Source: Erythrobacter sp.
GTDB taxonomy: Bacteria > Pseudomonadota > Alphaproteobacteria > Sphingomonadales > Sphingomonadaceae
Direction: 5' to 3'
Assembly: GCF_030066995.1 (NCBI RefSeq)
Contig: NZ_JASJAP010000003.1
Span: 62,001 to 126,000, forward strand
DNA: 64,000 nucleotides
Shown: in pieces, positions 25,446-33,971 of the stretch
Layout of the letters: every line of letters starts with the position of its first letter
How positions within the stretch are numbered: position 1 is the stretch's first letter
Made by a program: the position numbers and the translations under genes
The notes under the pieces: generated by a model
The model's input: only the letters and a program-made list of their open reading frames with translations
Told to the model about the DNA's origin: nothing
Database searches by the model: none

Positions 25446-25973
25446 TCAATTCTCGATAGCGCGCGGCGTGTGAAGGAAGGCGCGCTTATTGAGCGGCAAT
25501 CCCTTCATACGCAGGATGTCGTAGAAAGTGGTCGCGTGAAAGTAGAAGTTCGGCTGGGAGAAGCTCAGAAGAAAGTTGGCGACGGTGAACTCCATCAGTC
25601 GCTTTCCGCCCAGTACAAAGAAAACTCGGTTTTCCGCGATCGCCTCGAGAGCGCTCTCATCAACCCCGCCGAGCCCGTCCAGAGCATCGTCCGCCATGGC
25701 GCGCATCGCGTCCCAGCTTGCGGGCACGTCGGTGAAATCGGGCGAGAATTCGCCGGTTGGCATAAGATCGAGCGCAAGCTTCGAGTGCACCCAGCACGCG
25801 CGAACATGCCAGGGAAGCGACCACATGTCGTCCGCGAGCTTGGCTTCAATGAACTCGGCATCCGCGATTTCGTGTTCGCGCGCGAACCCTTCGGCCTGAT
25901 CGATCATGGCGCGCACGCCCCCAAGGATTTGCTGGCAGCTTGGTACAAAGGCGGCGTGAAGTGACAACGGCAT
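25446..25973 (-). CDS. DUF1993-family protein
   Basis: The 175-residue protein starts MPLSLHAAFVPSCQQILGGV from the ATG at 25973 (GGAG upstream). It has the DUF1993/DinB-like helical pattern, ending with FSQPNFYFHATTFYDILRMKG. Conserved His residues in the C-terminal helix suggest a metal site like that of DinB proteins. Function is unknown. It lies directly upstream of the DUF481 gene. Confidence 0.82.
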   Translation of the reverse strand: MPLSLHAAFVPSCQQILGGVRAMIDQAEGFAREHEIADAEFIEAKLADDMWSLPWHVRACWVHSKLALDLMPTGEFSPDFTDVPASWDAMRAMADDALDGLGGVDESALEAIAENRVFFVLGGKRLMEFTVANFLLSFSQPNFYFHATTFYDILRMKGLPLNKRAFLHTPRAIEN

Positions 25974-26060
25974 TATGGTTCTCCCCAAGACTGAAGGCCC
26001 AGGAACTGAAACGCTACTGGGCCTTAGGATTGAAGTCTGTCAACGCATTGGCAAGCGTCT

Positions 26061-26774
26061 TTAACGCACGCGCGGTCCACCGAATGGGAGCGGCGGCGGA
26101 GGACGGCGAGCGCCGCGCGGCAATTGGGCCTGATAAGCCCGGCCGCAGTGTTCAACGCAATAGGGAAAGCCTGGATTGACCGGCTTGCCGCAGAAGTGGA
26201 AATCGGGCTCGCCCGGGTGACCGATGGGCCATCGGCAGACCTTGTCCGAAAGGTCGAGCAGGCTCGTCTTGTCGGCGATCTCGGGACTCGGCTTGGCGGG
26301 GACGAGGCGTCGCGGCGGAGCGGGCGGAATGGGCGCCTGCTGATCGCCCGGGCCTTGGCGCAAAAAGCCTCCGGGACCGACCGAGACGATCTTCGGAAGC
26401 ACGGAAGACGGGTTCGGCACTGGCTGTGTGGGAATGGCTGCGCTTGCGGTGGGTTTGGCGTCCTGAGCGGGGCTGGAGGAAGCGGCCTTTTCCTTCTTGG
26501 GCGAACCTTTGGCTGTGGCCTTGGTCGCGGGATTCGCCGTCTTTTCTGCGCCTTTCCTAGCCGCAGCCGACGCCTTCGACGACGTCTTCTTGGCGGCCTT
26601 TTTCTTCTCGTTCGCCTTGACCGGAGACGGGCGGGACTTGAGGCCCAGCCGGTGCGCCTTGCCGATCACCGCGTTGCGGCTGACACCGCCAAGTTCCTCC
26701 GCGATCTGGCTGGCTGTCGAGCCGCCTTCCCACATCTTCTTGAGCGTTTCGATCCGCTCGTCCGTCCAGCTCAT
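26061..26774 (-). CDS. gcrA: cell cycle regulator GcrA
   Basis: The 237-residue protein starts MSWTDERIETLKKMWEGGST and continues with ASQIAEELGGVSRNAVIGKA, the GcrA DNA-binding domain. A Lys/Ala-rich low-complexity linker follows. The C-terminal domain (VCRWPIGHPGEPDFHFCGKP, then GFPYCVEHCGRAY) binds sigma-70 domain 2. In alphaproteobacteria GcrA acts at methylated GAnTC sites made by CcrM. The ATG at 26774 is chosen by homology. The linker is longer than in Caulobacter. Confidence 0.95.
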   Translation of the reverse strand: MSWTDERIETLKKMWEGGSTASQIAEELGGVSRNAVIGKAHRLGLKSRPSPVKANEKKKAAKKTSSKASAAARKGAEKTANPATKATAKGSPKKEKAASSSPAQDAKPTASAAIPTQPVPNPSSVLPKIVSVGPGGFLRQGPGDQQAPIPPAPPRRLVPAKPSPEIADKTSLLDLSDKVCRWPIGHPGEPDFHFCGKPVNPGFPYCVEHCGRAYQAQLPRGARRPPPPLPFGGPRVR

Positions 26775-26857
26775 AGAGTTACTTCCAGTCTTTTCCGATG
26801 GGCGTTTCCGGCCCATTCGCCTTGTTTGTCTTGTCACGCTCGCCTAGGCGGCAAGCC

Positions 26858-27745
26858 ATGGTCCAGCAAGCGTCACAATCCCCATCGTCCCGATCGCACG
26901 CCGCGTCACGGACAGCTGCCTCCTCGCAAGGTTTCGCTCCCCGCGGCGTGCCTCAGATAGTAGGGATTAATCGCGTTGGCCTCTGGGCGCTCTATATGAA
27001 GGAGGTGCGCCGGTTTCTCAAGGTGCAGACCCAGACAATCTGGGCTCCAGCGGTTACGACCTTGCTGTTTCTGGTCATTTTTACGGTCGCGTTGGGGCGT
27101 GAGGGGCGCGAAGTGCTCGGTGTGCCCTTCGCCAGCTTCGTTGCGCCCGGACTGATTGTCATGGGCATGATGCAAAACGCGTTTGCCAACTCCTCCTTCT
27201 CCTTGCTGTCTGGCAAGATCCAAGGGACGATTATCGATCTCCTGATGCCCCCGCTATCTCCCGGTGAGCTCATGACCGGGATCATCGCGGCAGCGGTGAC
27301 CAGAGCGGTCGCGGTTGGCTTCACGGTGGCGCTTGCCATGGCGCTCTGGCCAGGCGTGTCGCTTGGGCTCGCGCACCCATGGGCCATCGTTTGGTTTGGC
27401 TTGATGGGCGCGGTGATGCTCGCGCTCTTGGGTCTGGCGACGTCGATCTGGGCTGAGAAATTCGATCACAACGCGGCTATCACGAATTTCATCATCGCGC
27501 CGCTTTCCCTGCTTTCTGGCACTTTCTACGTGATCGAGAACCTTGCCCCCGCATTCCAGGCGGTGAGCCGCGCGAACCCGTTCTTCTACGTTATTTCGGG
27601 TTTTCGGTATGGCTTTCTCGGGCAGAGCGACATTGGGCAAGGGGGCGATGTGCTGTTGGCAGCGATTGGGATCGCGGCGTTCAACGCGCTGATGGCGCTG
27701 GGTGTCTATGCTCTCTTGCGCAGCGGTTGGAAGTTAAAGAGCTGA
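26858..27745 (+). CDS. ABC-2 type transporter permease
   Basis: The 295-residue protein has a Ser/Ala-rich N-terminal tail (residues 1-30), then six predicted membrane segments of the ABC-2 permease family (WALYMKEVRRFLKVQTQTIW, LGVPFASFVAPGLIVMGMMQ, LLSGTFYVIENLAPAF). Such proteins export polysaccharides, lipids or drugs. No ATPase gene is adjacent on either side, so the partner must lie elsewhere. Confidence 0.88.
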   Translation: MVQQASQSPSSRSHAASRTAASSQGFAPRGVPQIVGINRVGLWALYMKEVRRFLKVQTQTIWAPAVTTLLFLVIFTVALGREGREVLGVPFASFVAPGLIVMGMMQNAFANSSFSLLSGKIQGTIIDLLMPPLSPGELMTGIIAAAVTRAVAVGFTVALAMALWPGVSLGLAHPWAIVWFGLMGAVMLALLGLATSIWAEKFDHNAAITNFIIAPLSLLSGTFYVIENLAPAFQAVSRANPFFYVISGFRYGFLGQSDIGQGGDVLLAAIGIAAFNALMALGVYALLRSGWKLKS

Positions 27746-27769
27746 AACACCCATCCCCGAGCGGCGCAC

Positions 27770-28150
27770 CTAGTGCGTCAGCGAGCGGCGCATCCTGTAA
27801 CGGCCATCGCGAAACCGTTCAAAAAGTTGCGGCAGCGTGGGATGATCCACTGGTCCACTCTCGCCATCGCTCACCAGATTCTGCTGGCTGACATACGCGA
27901 CGTAGCTGGAATCCTCGTTCTCCGCGAGGAGGTGGTAAAATGGCTGATCGCGGCACGGGCGGATCTCTTCGGGTATCGATTCGTACCATTCTTCGCTGTT
28001 CGCAAAGACCGGGTCGATATCAAAGACAACACCGCGAAAATCGAACATCCGATGGCGCACCACATCGCCAATGCCAAAGCGGCTGCGAAGCTGACGCGGG
28101 GCGACGATTGTGCGCCCTGCATGGCTCGAGAAGAATTCGGCACGTTCCAT
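27770..28150 (-). CDS. hspQ: heat shock protein HspQ (YccV-like)
   Basis: The 126-residue protein contains the HspQ/YccV domain: RFGIGDVVRHRMFDFRGVVF, then ANSEEWYESIPEEIRP, QPFYHLLAENEDSSYVAYVS and QQNL. HspQ binds hemimethylated DNA or acts as a Lon specificity enhancer in enterobacteria. The ATG at 28150 gives a 24-residue lead before the domain; the longer frame to 28312 looks non-coding. It is convergent with the ABC permease. Confidence 0.88.
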   Translation of the reverse strand: MERAEFFSSHAGRTIVAPRQLRSRFGIGDVVRHRMFDFRGVVFDIDPVFANSEEWYESIPEEIRPCRDQPFYHLLAENEDSSYVAYVSQQNLVSDGESGPVDHPTLPQLFERFRDGRYRMRRSLTH

Positions 28151-28358
28151 AATGCAGAAAATATGGCTCTTTGTAGCCGCAAAACAAGCCACGAGGCCTT
28201 CGGGAGACGAGATATGCCCGCCTTTCGCGACCTTTGTGCCACATTGCGACCCTAAAGGGCTTGGCAAAGGCTGTAACCTTGCGCTAACGGGCGCGCTCTC
28301 GAGAACCACCAAGCCGCGCCGCCGACCACGCGGCGAGCCTGTTTCTCAGCGAGAATAC

Positions 28359-28448
28359 GGAGAGATGCCGGAGTGGTCGAACGGGGCGGTCTCGAAAACC
28401 GTTGTGCTCTCACGAGTACCGAGGGTTCGAATCCCTCTCTCTCCGCCA
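28359..28448 (+). tRNA. tRNA-Ser (anticodon CGA)
   Basis: The 90-base class II tRNA has a 7-bp acceptor stem (GGAGAGA with TCTCTCC), anticodon loop CTCGAAA with CGA, a long variable arm (GTGCTCTCACGAGTACC) and a T-arm with GGTTCGAATCC. The discriminator is G and CCA is encoded at 28446-28448. It reads UCG codons. Confidence 0.97.
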
Positions 28449-28810
28449 TTTCTCATTAAGTACAAGGGGTTAGTGAGTGCTCCCTGGCCACTTTTGTGCT
28501 GGCATTCGCGCGGCATGGCGGAAGGCTTCTAGCGCTTTTTTGCAACTGCCTTCGCGAGTCGCGCTTGATGGACGCGCGAATGGTTATCGCGCGTGGCCTG
28601 CGCCCTGATGATTCCACGTCCAAGAGTTGGCTCTGTCCAGCTTTGAGAACGCGCGCTCAGGAGCCGACTGGCGCAGAAATCCACCCAAAAACGATCAGCT
28701 CACCAGCATTTGTCCCGTCATACTTCTCGCTCTGCGAATACCGCTATTCAAAGATGACGGTCGCTTATTAACGAAAGCGAGCGGCCTGGCGAACTCCGCC
28801 TGTGATTGGT
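28449..28810. other. no gene seen downstream of tRNA-Ser
   Basis: This 362-base stretch is less GC-rich than its surroundings and has no ORF with a plausible product. No second copy of the tRNA 3' end, and no integrase gene, was noticed nearby. Confidence 0.5.
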
Positions 28811-31288
28811 TCAAGGCCTGACCCGTGACCTGTCCACACGACCCATTTCGGGGTGCACGGGCGGAAGTGTAGGATCGTTGAGGCGTCTGCGCCCGTGGCT
28901 GGAGAGCCAGTCGATCGCTTCGGATGGATCGACGAAGCGCAAAGCTCCCATCCCGCGCACCGCTCCGCGGCGTTTCTCCTCGCGCTGAATATCGAACCAG
29001 GCATTCAAGTCTACCGGCGCCTCGATATCCAGTCCCGGAGCGCCGCGGCGCTCCGTCGCGTCGGCCAGATCAGTCAGCATTGTTGCAGCCACTTCTTCGG
29101 CATCGACTTTATTGGTCCCGATGACGCCGATCGGGCCTCGGCGGGCCCAGCCCGACGCGTAAAGGAACGGTTCTGCGGCCCCATCGGCGTTTAGAACGCG
29201 GCCTTTCGCGTCCATCGACATTCGTGCTCGCTCGGTATCGAATGGCAGCCCGGCGATCTCAGTGGTCCGAAAACCAATCGCCCGGATCACGCTGCCACAT
29301 TCCAGGCGCTCGCTTTCACCGGTCATTTCATGCTGCGCGCGTCCATCCTTTTCGACCACGCGCGTGCCGTCGAGAATCAGCGCCTCAACACGCGCGCTGC
29401 CTTCAATTCTAGAGGGATTGCGGCGAAACCGAATGCGGATGGGGCGTTTGCTTTGATCGCACGGGGCCGCGGCCCATTGCGCGAAGAGTTCAAGATTGCG
29501 TTTACGCCGCCGTTCGGCCTGCGGGTCCGCCAGCGCGAGCGGCAGATCTGCCTCAAGATCGGCCGGGTCGACGATGATCTGAACGCCCGGCATGTCCGAC
29601 AGTTCGACCAGCTCTTTTGGGGTAAAGCTGGTCTGGGACGGACCGGAGCGACCGATCATCTCGACTTCCTCGATATCGGAGGACGCGAAGCGAGCAGCCG
29701 CCTCGGGCATCATGTCGGTCAGGATGAGTTTGTGCGGATCGCTAACGAGCATCCGCGCTGTATCGAGCGCGACATTACCATGGCCGATGATCGCAACCCT
29801 CTTCCCAATACGTGGGTCGAGATCGTAGAAATCTGGATGCGCATTGTACCAGCGAACCAGATCGGGTGCGGCAAAGCTTCCGGGAAGATCCTCTCCAGGA
29901 ATGCCGAGCCTGCGATTGGCAGGGGCTCCGGTTGAGAGACACACCGCGTCATAAAGTCCGCGCAACTCCGATGCCTCGACATCCTTGCCGATCTCGACAC
30001 CCCCCAGGAAGCGTATTCGCGGGTGTTCAAGCATCCGATCATACGTAAAGCCTTTGGCGCGAACCTCTGGGTGATCGGGCGCGACACCGTAACGCACCAG
30101 GCCATGAGGGAAGGGAAGCCGCTCAATCATGTCGATCCGCGCGGTCGGATCGCGTTCCAGCACGGACTTGGCGACATAGAACCCGGCTGGACCGGCGCCG
30201 ACTACGGCGATGCGCGGCCCTTCGATAGTGGCGTTTGCGGTGGCTGTCTCGGCGATGGTTGATGTAGGCCTGGTTCGAACAGGGTTAGCGAGGCCAGCCT
30301 CATAGCTCTTGCGCACGACATCGTAGCCTTTCTCACTGAACGGGCACACCTTGACGCAGATCGCACAGCCCCAATTGCGCCCGAAATAGTCGCGGCAAGC
30401 CGTTGCCCGAATTGAGCGTTTGAACCCGTTTGCCTTCGGCTTGGGGCTGGCTTCAATTGCACCAGGCGGGCAGCTGCGCACACATCGGCGGCAATTGGCG
30501 CAGACATCGCGCACCCATAGGTGAGGATTTTCGGCTTTGGGCAGGTTGTCGATGCCGACATAGATGGTGCTGACGCGCATCCTCGCACCGGCATTAGGGC
30601 CGATCAGGAGGCCGTGATACCCGATTGCTCCGATCCCGGCAGCCTCGGCCATCGCCGGATAATCGGTCTGCCCGCCCATAGCTGTGCCCGGATAGGCGGC
30701 AATGCCGCGTTCGCGAAGCCATTCACTCGTCTCATTCGCGATCTTGCCCAGCGCACAATAGCCGTCGACAACTTCTGTGAAAGCCCGGCCAGAGGGCGCG
30801 GTCTCCATTGCCGCCTGTTCCATCTCGACCGTGAAGACTATCGCATGACGCTCAGGCAGTGCCATACCCTTGAACACTAACTTCGGATCGACTTCTGGAT
30901 AGAACCCGATATCGAGCGCGCCCCTCTCTTTCATAAAGGCGATCAGTCCCTCGCGTTCCTCCTCCGACAAGGTTCGGCGAGAAGGCTGGAAGGTCTCTTC
31001 AAACAGGCGGCTGCCGCGCTTCATCTCGCGCGGTAGTCTTGGCATCTTCGTGATGAGTGAAAACAATCGGCGCCAGCCGATATGGGCAAGCGCGGTTTGA
31101 TCGAAGGGGATGTGGTTGGTGAAGGGCGTGCTTGGCAGAGAATCAGGGTGCGCTGGTAGCGGGTCCGAGCCGATGCCCGGATGATCCTCGGCCCTTTCGA
31201 TCATATCCAGCATCGTATGCTGGGGAGCGGCTATCGGATAACCCAGCTTCTTGCCAATTGCCATAATGATTTCAATCGGTCCGGGCAT
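28811..31288 (-). CDS. reductive dehalogenase/QueG-like Fe-S domain fused to adrenodoxin-reductase-type flavoprotein
   Basis: This is an 825-residue fusion. Residues 1-340 resemble the catalytic and double [4Fe-4S] part of RdhA/QueG proteins: AGIGAIGYHGLLIGPNAGAR near 217, then C263, C266, C269, C273-P and C298, C308, C311, C315-P. Residues 358-825 match ferredoxin-NADP reductases of the adrenodoxin type: FAD motif VVGAGPAGFYVAKSVLERDP, PFPHGLVRYGVAPDHPEVR, and an NADPH site IGHGNVALDTARML. No Tat signal is present, so it should be cytosolic. It may pass electrons from NAD(P)H through FAD and Fe-S clusters to a corrinoid-dependent reduction. The substrate is unknown. The ATG at 31288 overlaps the TetR stop. 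Confidence 0.8.
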   Translation of the reverse strand: MPGPIEIIMAIGKKLGYPIAAPQHTMLDMIERAEDHPGIGSDPLPAHPDSLPSTPFTNHIPFDQTALAHIGWRRLFSLITKMPRLPREMKRGSRLFEETFQPSRRTLSEEEREGLIAFMKERGALDIGFYPEVDPKLVFKGMALPERHAIVFTVEMEQAAMETAPSGRAFTEVVDGYCALGKIANETSEWLRERGIAAYPGTAMGGQTDYPAMAEAAGIGAIGYHGLLIGPNAGARMRVSTIYVGIDNLPKAENPHLWVRDVCANCRRCVRSCPPGAIEASPKPKANGFKRSIRATACRDYFGRNWGCAICVKVCPFSEKGYDVVRKSYEAGLANPVRTRPTSTIAETATANATIEGPRIAVVGAGPAGFYVAKSVLERDPTARIDMIERLPFPHGLVRYGVAPDHPEVRAKGFTYDRMLEHPRIRFLGGVEIGKDVEASELRGLYDAVCLSTGAPANRRLGIPGEDLPGSFAAPDLVRWYNAHPDFYDLDPRIGKRVAIIGHGNVALDTARMLVSDPHKLILTDMMPEAAARFASSDIEEVEMIGRSGPSQTSFTPKELVELSDMPGVQIIVDPADLEADLPLALADPQAERRRKRNLELFAQWAAAPCDQSKRPIRIRFRRNPSRIEGSARVEALILDGTRVVEKDGRAQHEMTGESERLECGSVIRAIGFRTTEIAGLPFDTERARMSMDAKGRVLNADGAAEPFLYASGWARRGPIGVIGTNKVDAEEVAATMLTDLADATERRGAPGLDIEAPVDLNAWFDIQREEKRRGAVRGMGALRFVDPSEAIDWLSSHGRRRLNDPTLPPVHPEMGRVDRSRVRP

Positions 31289-31929
31289 TACGCGTCTCCC
31301 AGATGAATTTGACACCAACGCAGCGCCAGGCCTGCGAACGCTTCCGGAGCAGACTCGTCCCAGGCTTGCGCCTCGCTGGGCAGTGTTGCCACCAAGAACA
31401 GCACACCTTCGAAAAAGCTGCATGCCGCAGCGAAACCGTCCGTGCGCAATCGCCCGCTATCCTCCAGCCAGTCAGCGAACCGGCTGCGCGCGTTTGTGAG
31501 CACGCTGAGCCCCGTCTCGCGAAAGTCCTGTGTGCGAGGGTCGCGTGAGAGCATGATAGAGCAAAAGGCCCAGCCCGGCGTGCCCGGCCGCAGGCGTTTG
31601 GAGGCCGCTTCAGTCAGGCTTTGAAGCGTCGCGGCCAAGTTGTTGCTTGCCGGCTTTTCGAGCACTTCTAACAGGCTTGAGAGCAAGGTCTCGCGCGAGA
31701 GTGCCGCCGCCTCCAAAAGGCCCGCCTTGCTCTTGAAATAGTGAAAGATGAGAGCTTCGGAAACGCCCACACGTTGTGCAAGGTCGCGGGTCGATACACC
31801 GGCGACGCCACGCTCCATTATCATCGCGAGAGTCGCCTCGATAAGAAGCTGACGCCGCCCCGTTGGTGCCGCTTCGGCGCCGACCGTATCGTCGCCTGCG
31901 GAAGTTCGCCGGGCGGTTGCTTTTCGCAT
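31288..31929 (-). CDS. TetR-family repressor
   Basis: The 213-residue regulator has the TetR helix-turn-helix: RRQLLIEATLAMIMERGVAG, then STRDLAQRVGVSEALIFHYF and KSKAGLLEA. The ligand domain is variable and unassigned. Its stop overlaps the start of the Fe-S/flavin fusion gene (TAATG), so it should be the first gene of that operon and probably controls it. A dyad operator lies in its own promoter. Confidence 0.92.
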   Translation of the reverse strand: MRKATARRTSAGDDTVGAEAAPTGRRQLLIEATLAMIMERGVAGVSTRDLAQRVGVSEALIFHYFKSKAGLLEAAALSRETLLSSLLEVLEKPASNNLAATLQSLTEAASKRLRPGTPGWAFCSIMLSRDPRTQDFRETGLSVLTNARSRFADWLEDSGRLRTDGFAAACSFFEGVLFLVATLPSEAQAWDESAPEAFAGLALRWCQIHLGDA

Positions 31930-31935
31930 TGGTCC

Positions 31936-31964
31936 TGTATACTGAGTAAGTACTCAAACAGCAA
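31936..31964 (-). promoter_or_regulatory. tetR promoter
   Basis: On the minus strand TTGCTG (31964-31959) and TATACA (31941-31936) are separated by exactly 17 bases. Transcription should begin close to 31929, the A of the tetR ATG, so the message would have little or no leader. Confidence 0.7.
31943..31956. promoter_or_regulatory. TetR operator candidate
   Basis: TGAGTA-AG-TACTCA is a dyad of two 6-base arms inside the 17-base spacer of the tetR promoter, between tetR and the divergent ferredoxin gene. A bound dimer would block polymerase and could control both directions. Confidence 0.7.
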
Positions 31965-31979
31965 GCGCGGCGTGGTCCA

Positions 31980-32201
31980 ATGACCCACCTGATCGGAGAA
32001 CCCTGTCTTGGCGTGAAAGACGCATCCTGCACCACCGTCTGCCCGGTTTCATGCATCCACGATGTGGGAGACCGCTTCGCTATCGACGCGGAGGTGTGTA
32101 TCGATTGCGGCGCCTGTGTCGTCGTTTGCCCGGTGAGCGCGATCTTGCCGGCGGCGGATCAACCTTCCGAATGGCGCAATACGCCGACCAAGCTTGATTG
32201 A
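31980..32201 (+). CDS. small ferredoxin (two Fe-S clusters)
   Basis: The 73-residue ferredoxin starts MTHLIGEPCLGVKDASCTTV. Cluster-binding cysteines are C9, C17, C21 and C25 (FdxA-like spacing, CxxxxxxxCxxxCP), then CIDCGACVVVCP for the second. This matches 7Fe/8Fe-type ferredoxins. It is divergent from the tetR/Fe-S-flavin operon across a shared operator region, so it is a likely electron carrier for the fusion protein. No ribosome site is obvious before the ATG. Confidence 0.88.
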   Translation: MTHLIGEPCLGVKDASCTTVCPVSCIHDVGDRFAIDAEVCIDCGACVVVCPVSAILPAADQPSEWRNTPTKLD

Positions 32202-32552
32202 ACTGCGAACAAGGTGCGAAGAGCAGCTCAATGGCGATTTGCATCCACATCCACAAACGTCCGCTACCTCGGCTTGTCGCGGCTGCCGCTCAGCCGACTT
32301 GTCAGATCGACTGGACCTGATTGACGGACAAGGCGGCGTGGATAGGGCGGGCCACTGCCAAGTGGAAATGGGTTTGCGTCAGACAGACAGCACCGCCACC
32401 TGCTCGCCACGTGTCTCTGGTACTATTCGACCTGCGCAAGCGAAGGCAGGCGCAACTCTTTGGCCATCTCTTGCGCTCCTCTCGGTGGGAGTGCTGAGGC
32501 TGGCCGTACTTGATTGACGCGCCCTTCGTGCAAGCTGTGTTCGGGCCGTTGT
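32202..32552. other. no gene seen between ferredoxin and RND operon
   Basis: The 351 bases have short ORFs on both strands, but none has a credible product or ribosome site. The stretch separates the end of the ferredoxin gene from the end of the efflux operon. Confidence 0.5.
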
Positions 32553-33971
32553 TTAGAGCGCGGCTTCCGGTCCATCCCATCCCCCTCCCAAGGCTCGATA
32601 GAGGTCGGTGAACGCCAGATCCCTTTGCAACCTTGCCCGCGCGATCGCCAGCTCGGTCGAAAGGACCAGACGCTGCGCGTCAAGCACGGAAAGATAGCTG
32701 ACCACACCGCTTCGAAAGCGCAAATCTTGCAGGAACAAGGTCCGCTGCGCAGCGGTGAGCTGGACGGTGAGAGGATCAAGCTGCTCTTCGGCTGCCGTGT
32801 AGGCGTAAACGGCAGAATTGACCTCGAAAAGCGCGGTTTGGATCGTCTGACGATAGACGATCAGAGCCTGACGCGTTTGCGCTTCGGCCACCCGCACATT
32901 GCCGAGATCGCGACCGAAGTTCAGGATGGGAAGCTGGACATTCGGGCCCCAGCTGTTGAGCGCCGAGGATCGGCCACCTTCGAAAAGCGAACCGATATCG
33001 GTCGATGTCCGGCCCAGCAGCCCCGTCAGGCCTATCGTCGGGAACGGGAAGCGGTTGGCGATCGCAACCCCTTCATTGGCGGTGGCTGCCACCAGTTCCT
33101 GTTCGGCGAAGATCACGTCAGGACGGCGGGCGAGCAGGTCGCTCGGCACGCCAACGGGCAGCGCATAAGCCCCTATACCTTGCGCTTGGCGAACCGGGTC
33201 GAACGGCGTGAGGTCGATTTCGGACGGATACCGCCCCAACAGCACGGTGAGCAGGTTTTCGGTGACGAGCCGTGTCTGCACGGTTTGCGGCAGGAGCGCG
33301 CGGGTTCCGGCCAGTTGTGCGGTGGCCTGCTGCACTTCGCTATCAGAGACGATCCCCTGCCCGTTGAGTTTGAGCACAAGCTCAAGCGCCTCTTCCTGCA
33401 ACTCGATATTGCGGGCGATAATCGACTCTTCAGCTTGCAACTCGCGCAAAGTCAGCCAAGTCGCGGCGGTTTGCTGCACGATGGAAGTCACCACCGCGTT
33501 CTTGCCCGCTTCGCTCGCCAGCAATTGCGCCCGTGCAGCTTCGTTCTGGCGGCGGATCTTGCCGAACAGGTCGACTTCCCAATTGAGCAGCAAACCCAGC
33601 GTAAAGGCGCCATCGTTGCTGTTGCTTTGCGGCGTGGCTGCCGTAGTCAGCGCCCCGTCGACCCTGGGAAAGAACAGGCTGCGCGAAACCAGCAGACGCG
33701 CACGCGCTTCCTCTATCCGTGCAAAGGCCAGCTGCAGATCGAGATTACTCGCCAGCGCCTCCTCGATGAGCGGGCGCAGCTCGGGGTCGTCGAACACGTC
33801 AAACCATGGGACGTTGGCGGCGGTTTGCGCTTCGCTTGGCGTCAGGGTGACAGCGCTGCGATCGGGCAGGCCGAGTTCGGGCCGGTCATAATCGCGCCCC
33901 ACGATTGTGCACGCGCTCAGCGAGAGAGCGGCGGCGGCTATCCCCAATAGGGTACTCCAGCGCATGATCAT
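32553..33971 (-). CDS. RND efflux outer-membrane factor (NodT/OprM type)
   Basis: The 472-residue outer-membrane lipoprotein has a signal peptide with lipobox LSLSAC (cysteine near residue 21), then YDRPELGLPD and two OEP repeats with long helical segments (LALSSNLDLQLA-like, here EALASNLDLQLAFARIEEAR; FPTIGLTGLLGRTSTDIGSL). It forms the TolC-like duct of the tripartite pump encoded directly upstream. It overlaps the RND gene by 4 bases. Confidence 0.93.
   Translation of the reverse strand: MIMRWSTLLGIAAAALSLSACTIVGRDYDRPELGLPDRSAVTLTPSEAQTAANVPWFDVFDDPELRPLIEEALASNLDLQLAFARIEEARARLLVSRSLFFPRVDGALTTAATPQSNSNDGAFTLGLLLNWEVDLFGKIRRQNEAARAQLLASEAGKNAVVTSIVQQTAATWLTLRELQAEESIIARNIELQEEALELVLKLNGQGIVSDSEVQQATAQLAGTRALLPQTVQTRLVTENLLTVLLGRYPSEIDLTPFDPVRQAQGIGAYALPVGVPSDLLARRPDVIFAEQELVAATANEGVAIANRFPFPTIGLTGLLGRTSTDIGSLFEGGRSSALNSWGPNVQLPILNFGRDLGNVRVAEAQTRQALIVYRQTIQTALFEVNSAVYAYTAAEEQLDPLTVQLTAAQRTLFLQDLRFRSGVVSYLSVLDAQRLVLSTELAIARARLQRDLAFTDLYRALGGGWDGPEAAL

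Noticed and set aside
28359..28810. Possible integrated element at the tRNA-Ser gene
   Set aside because: No integrase, no repeat of the tRNA 3' end and no foreign genes were seen downstream within the window.
31289..31423. Longer start for the Fe-S/flavin fusion gene
   Set aside because: The extra 45 residues overlap the end of the TetR gene in another frame and show no homology; the ATG at 31288 has the TAATG coupling.
32514..33950. 478-residue plus-strand frame opposite the efflux outer-membrane gene
   Set aside because: The minus strand has a lipobox and OEP repeats; the plus-strand translation is composed of shadow residues.
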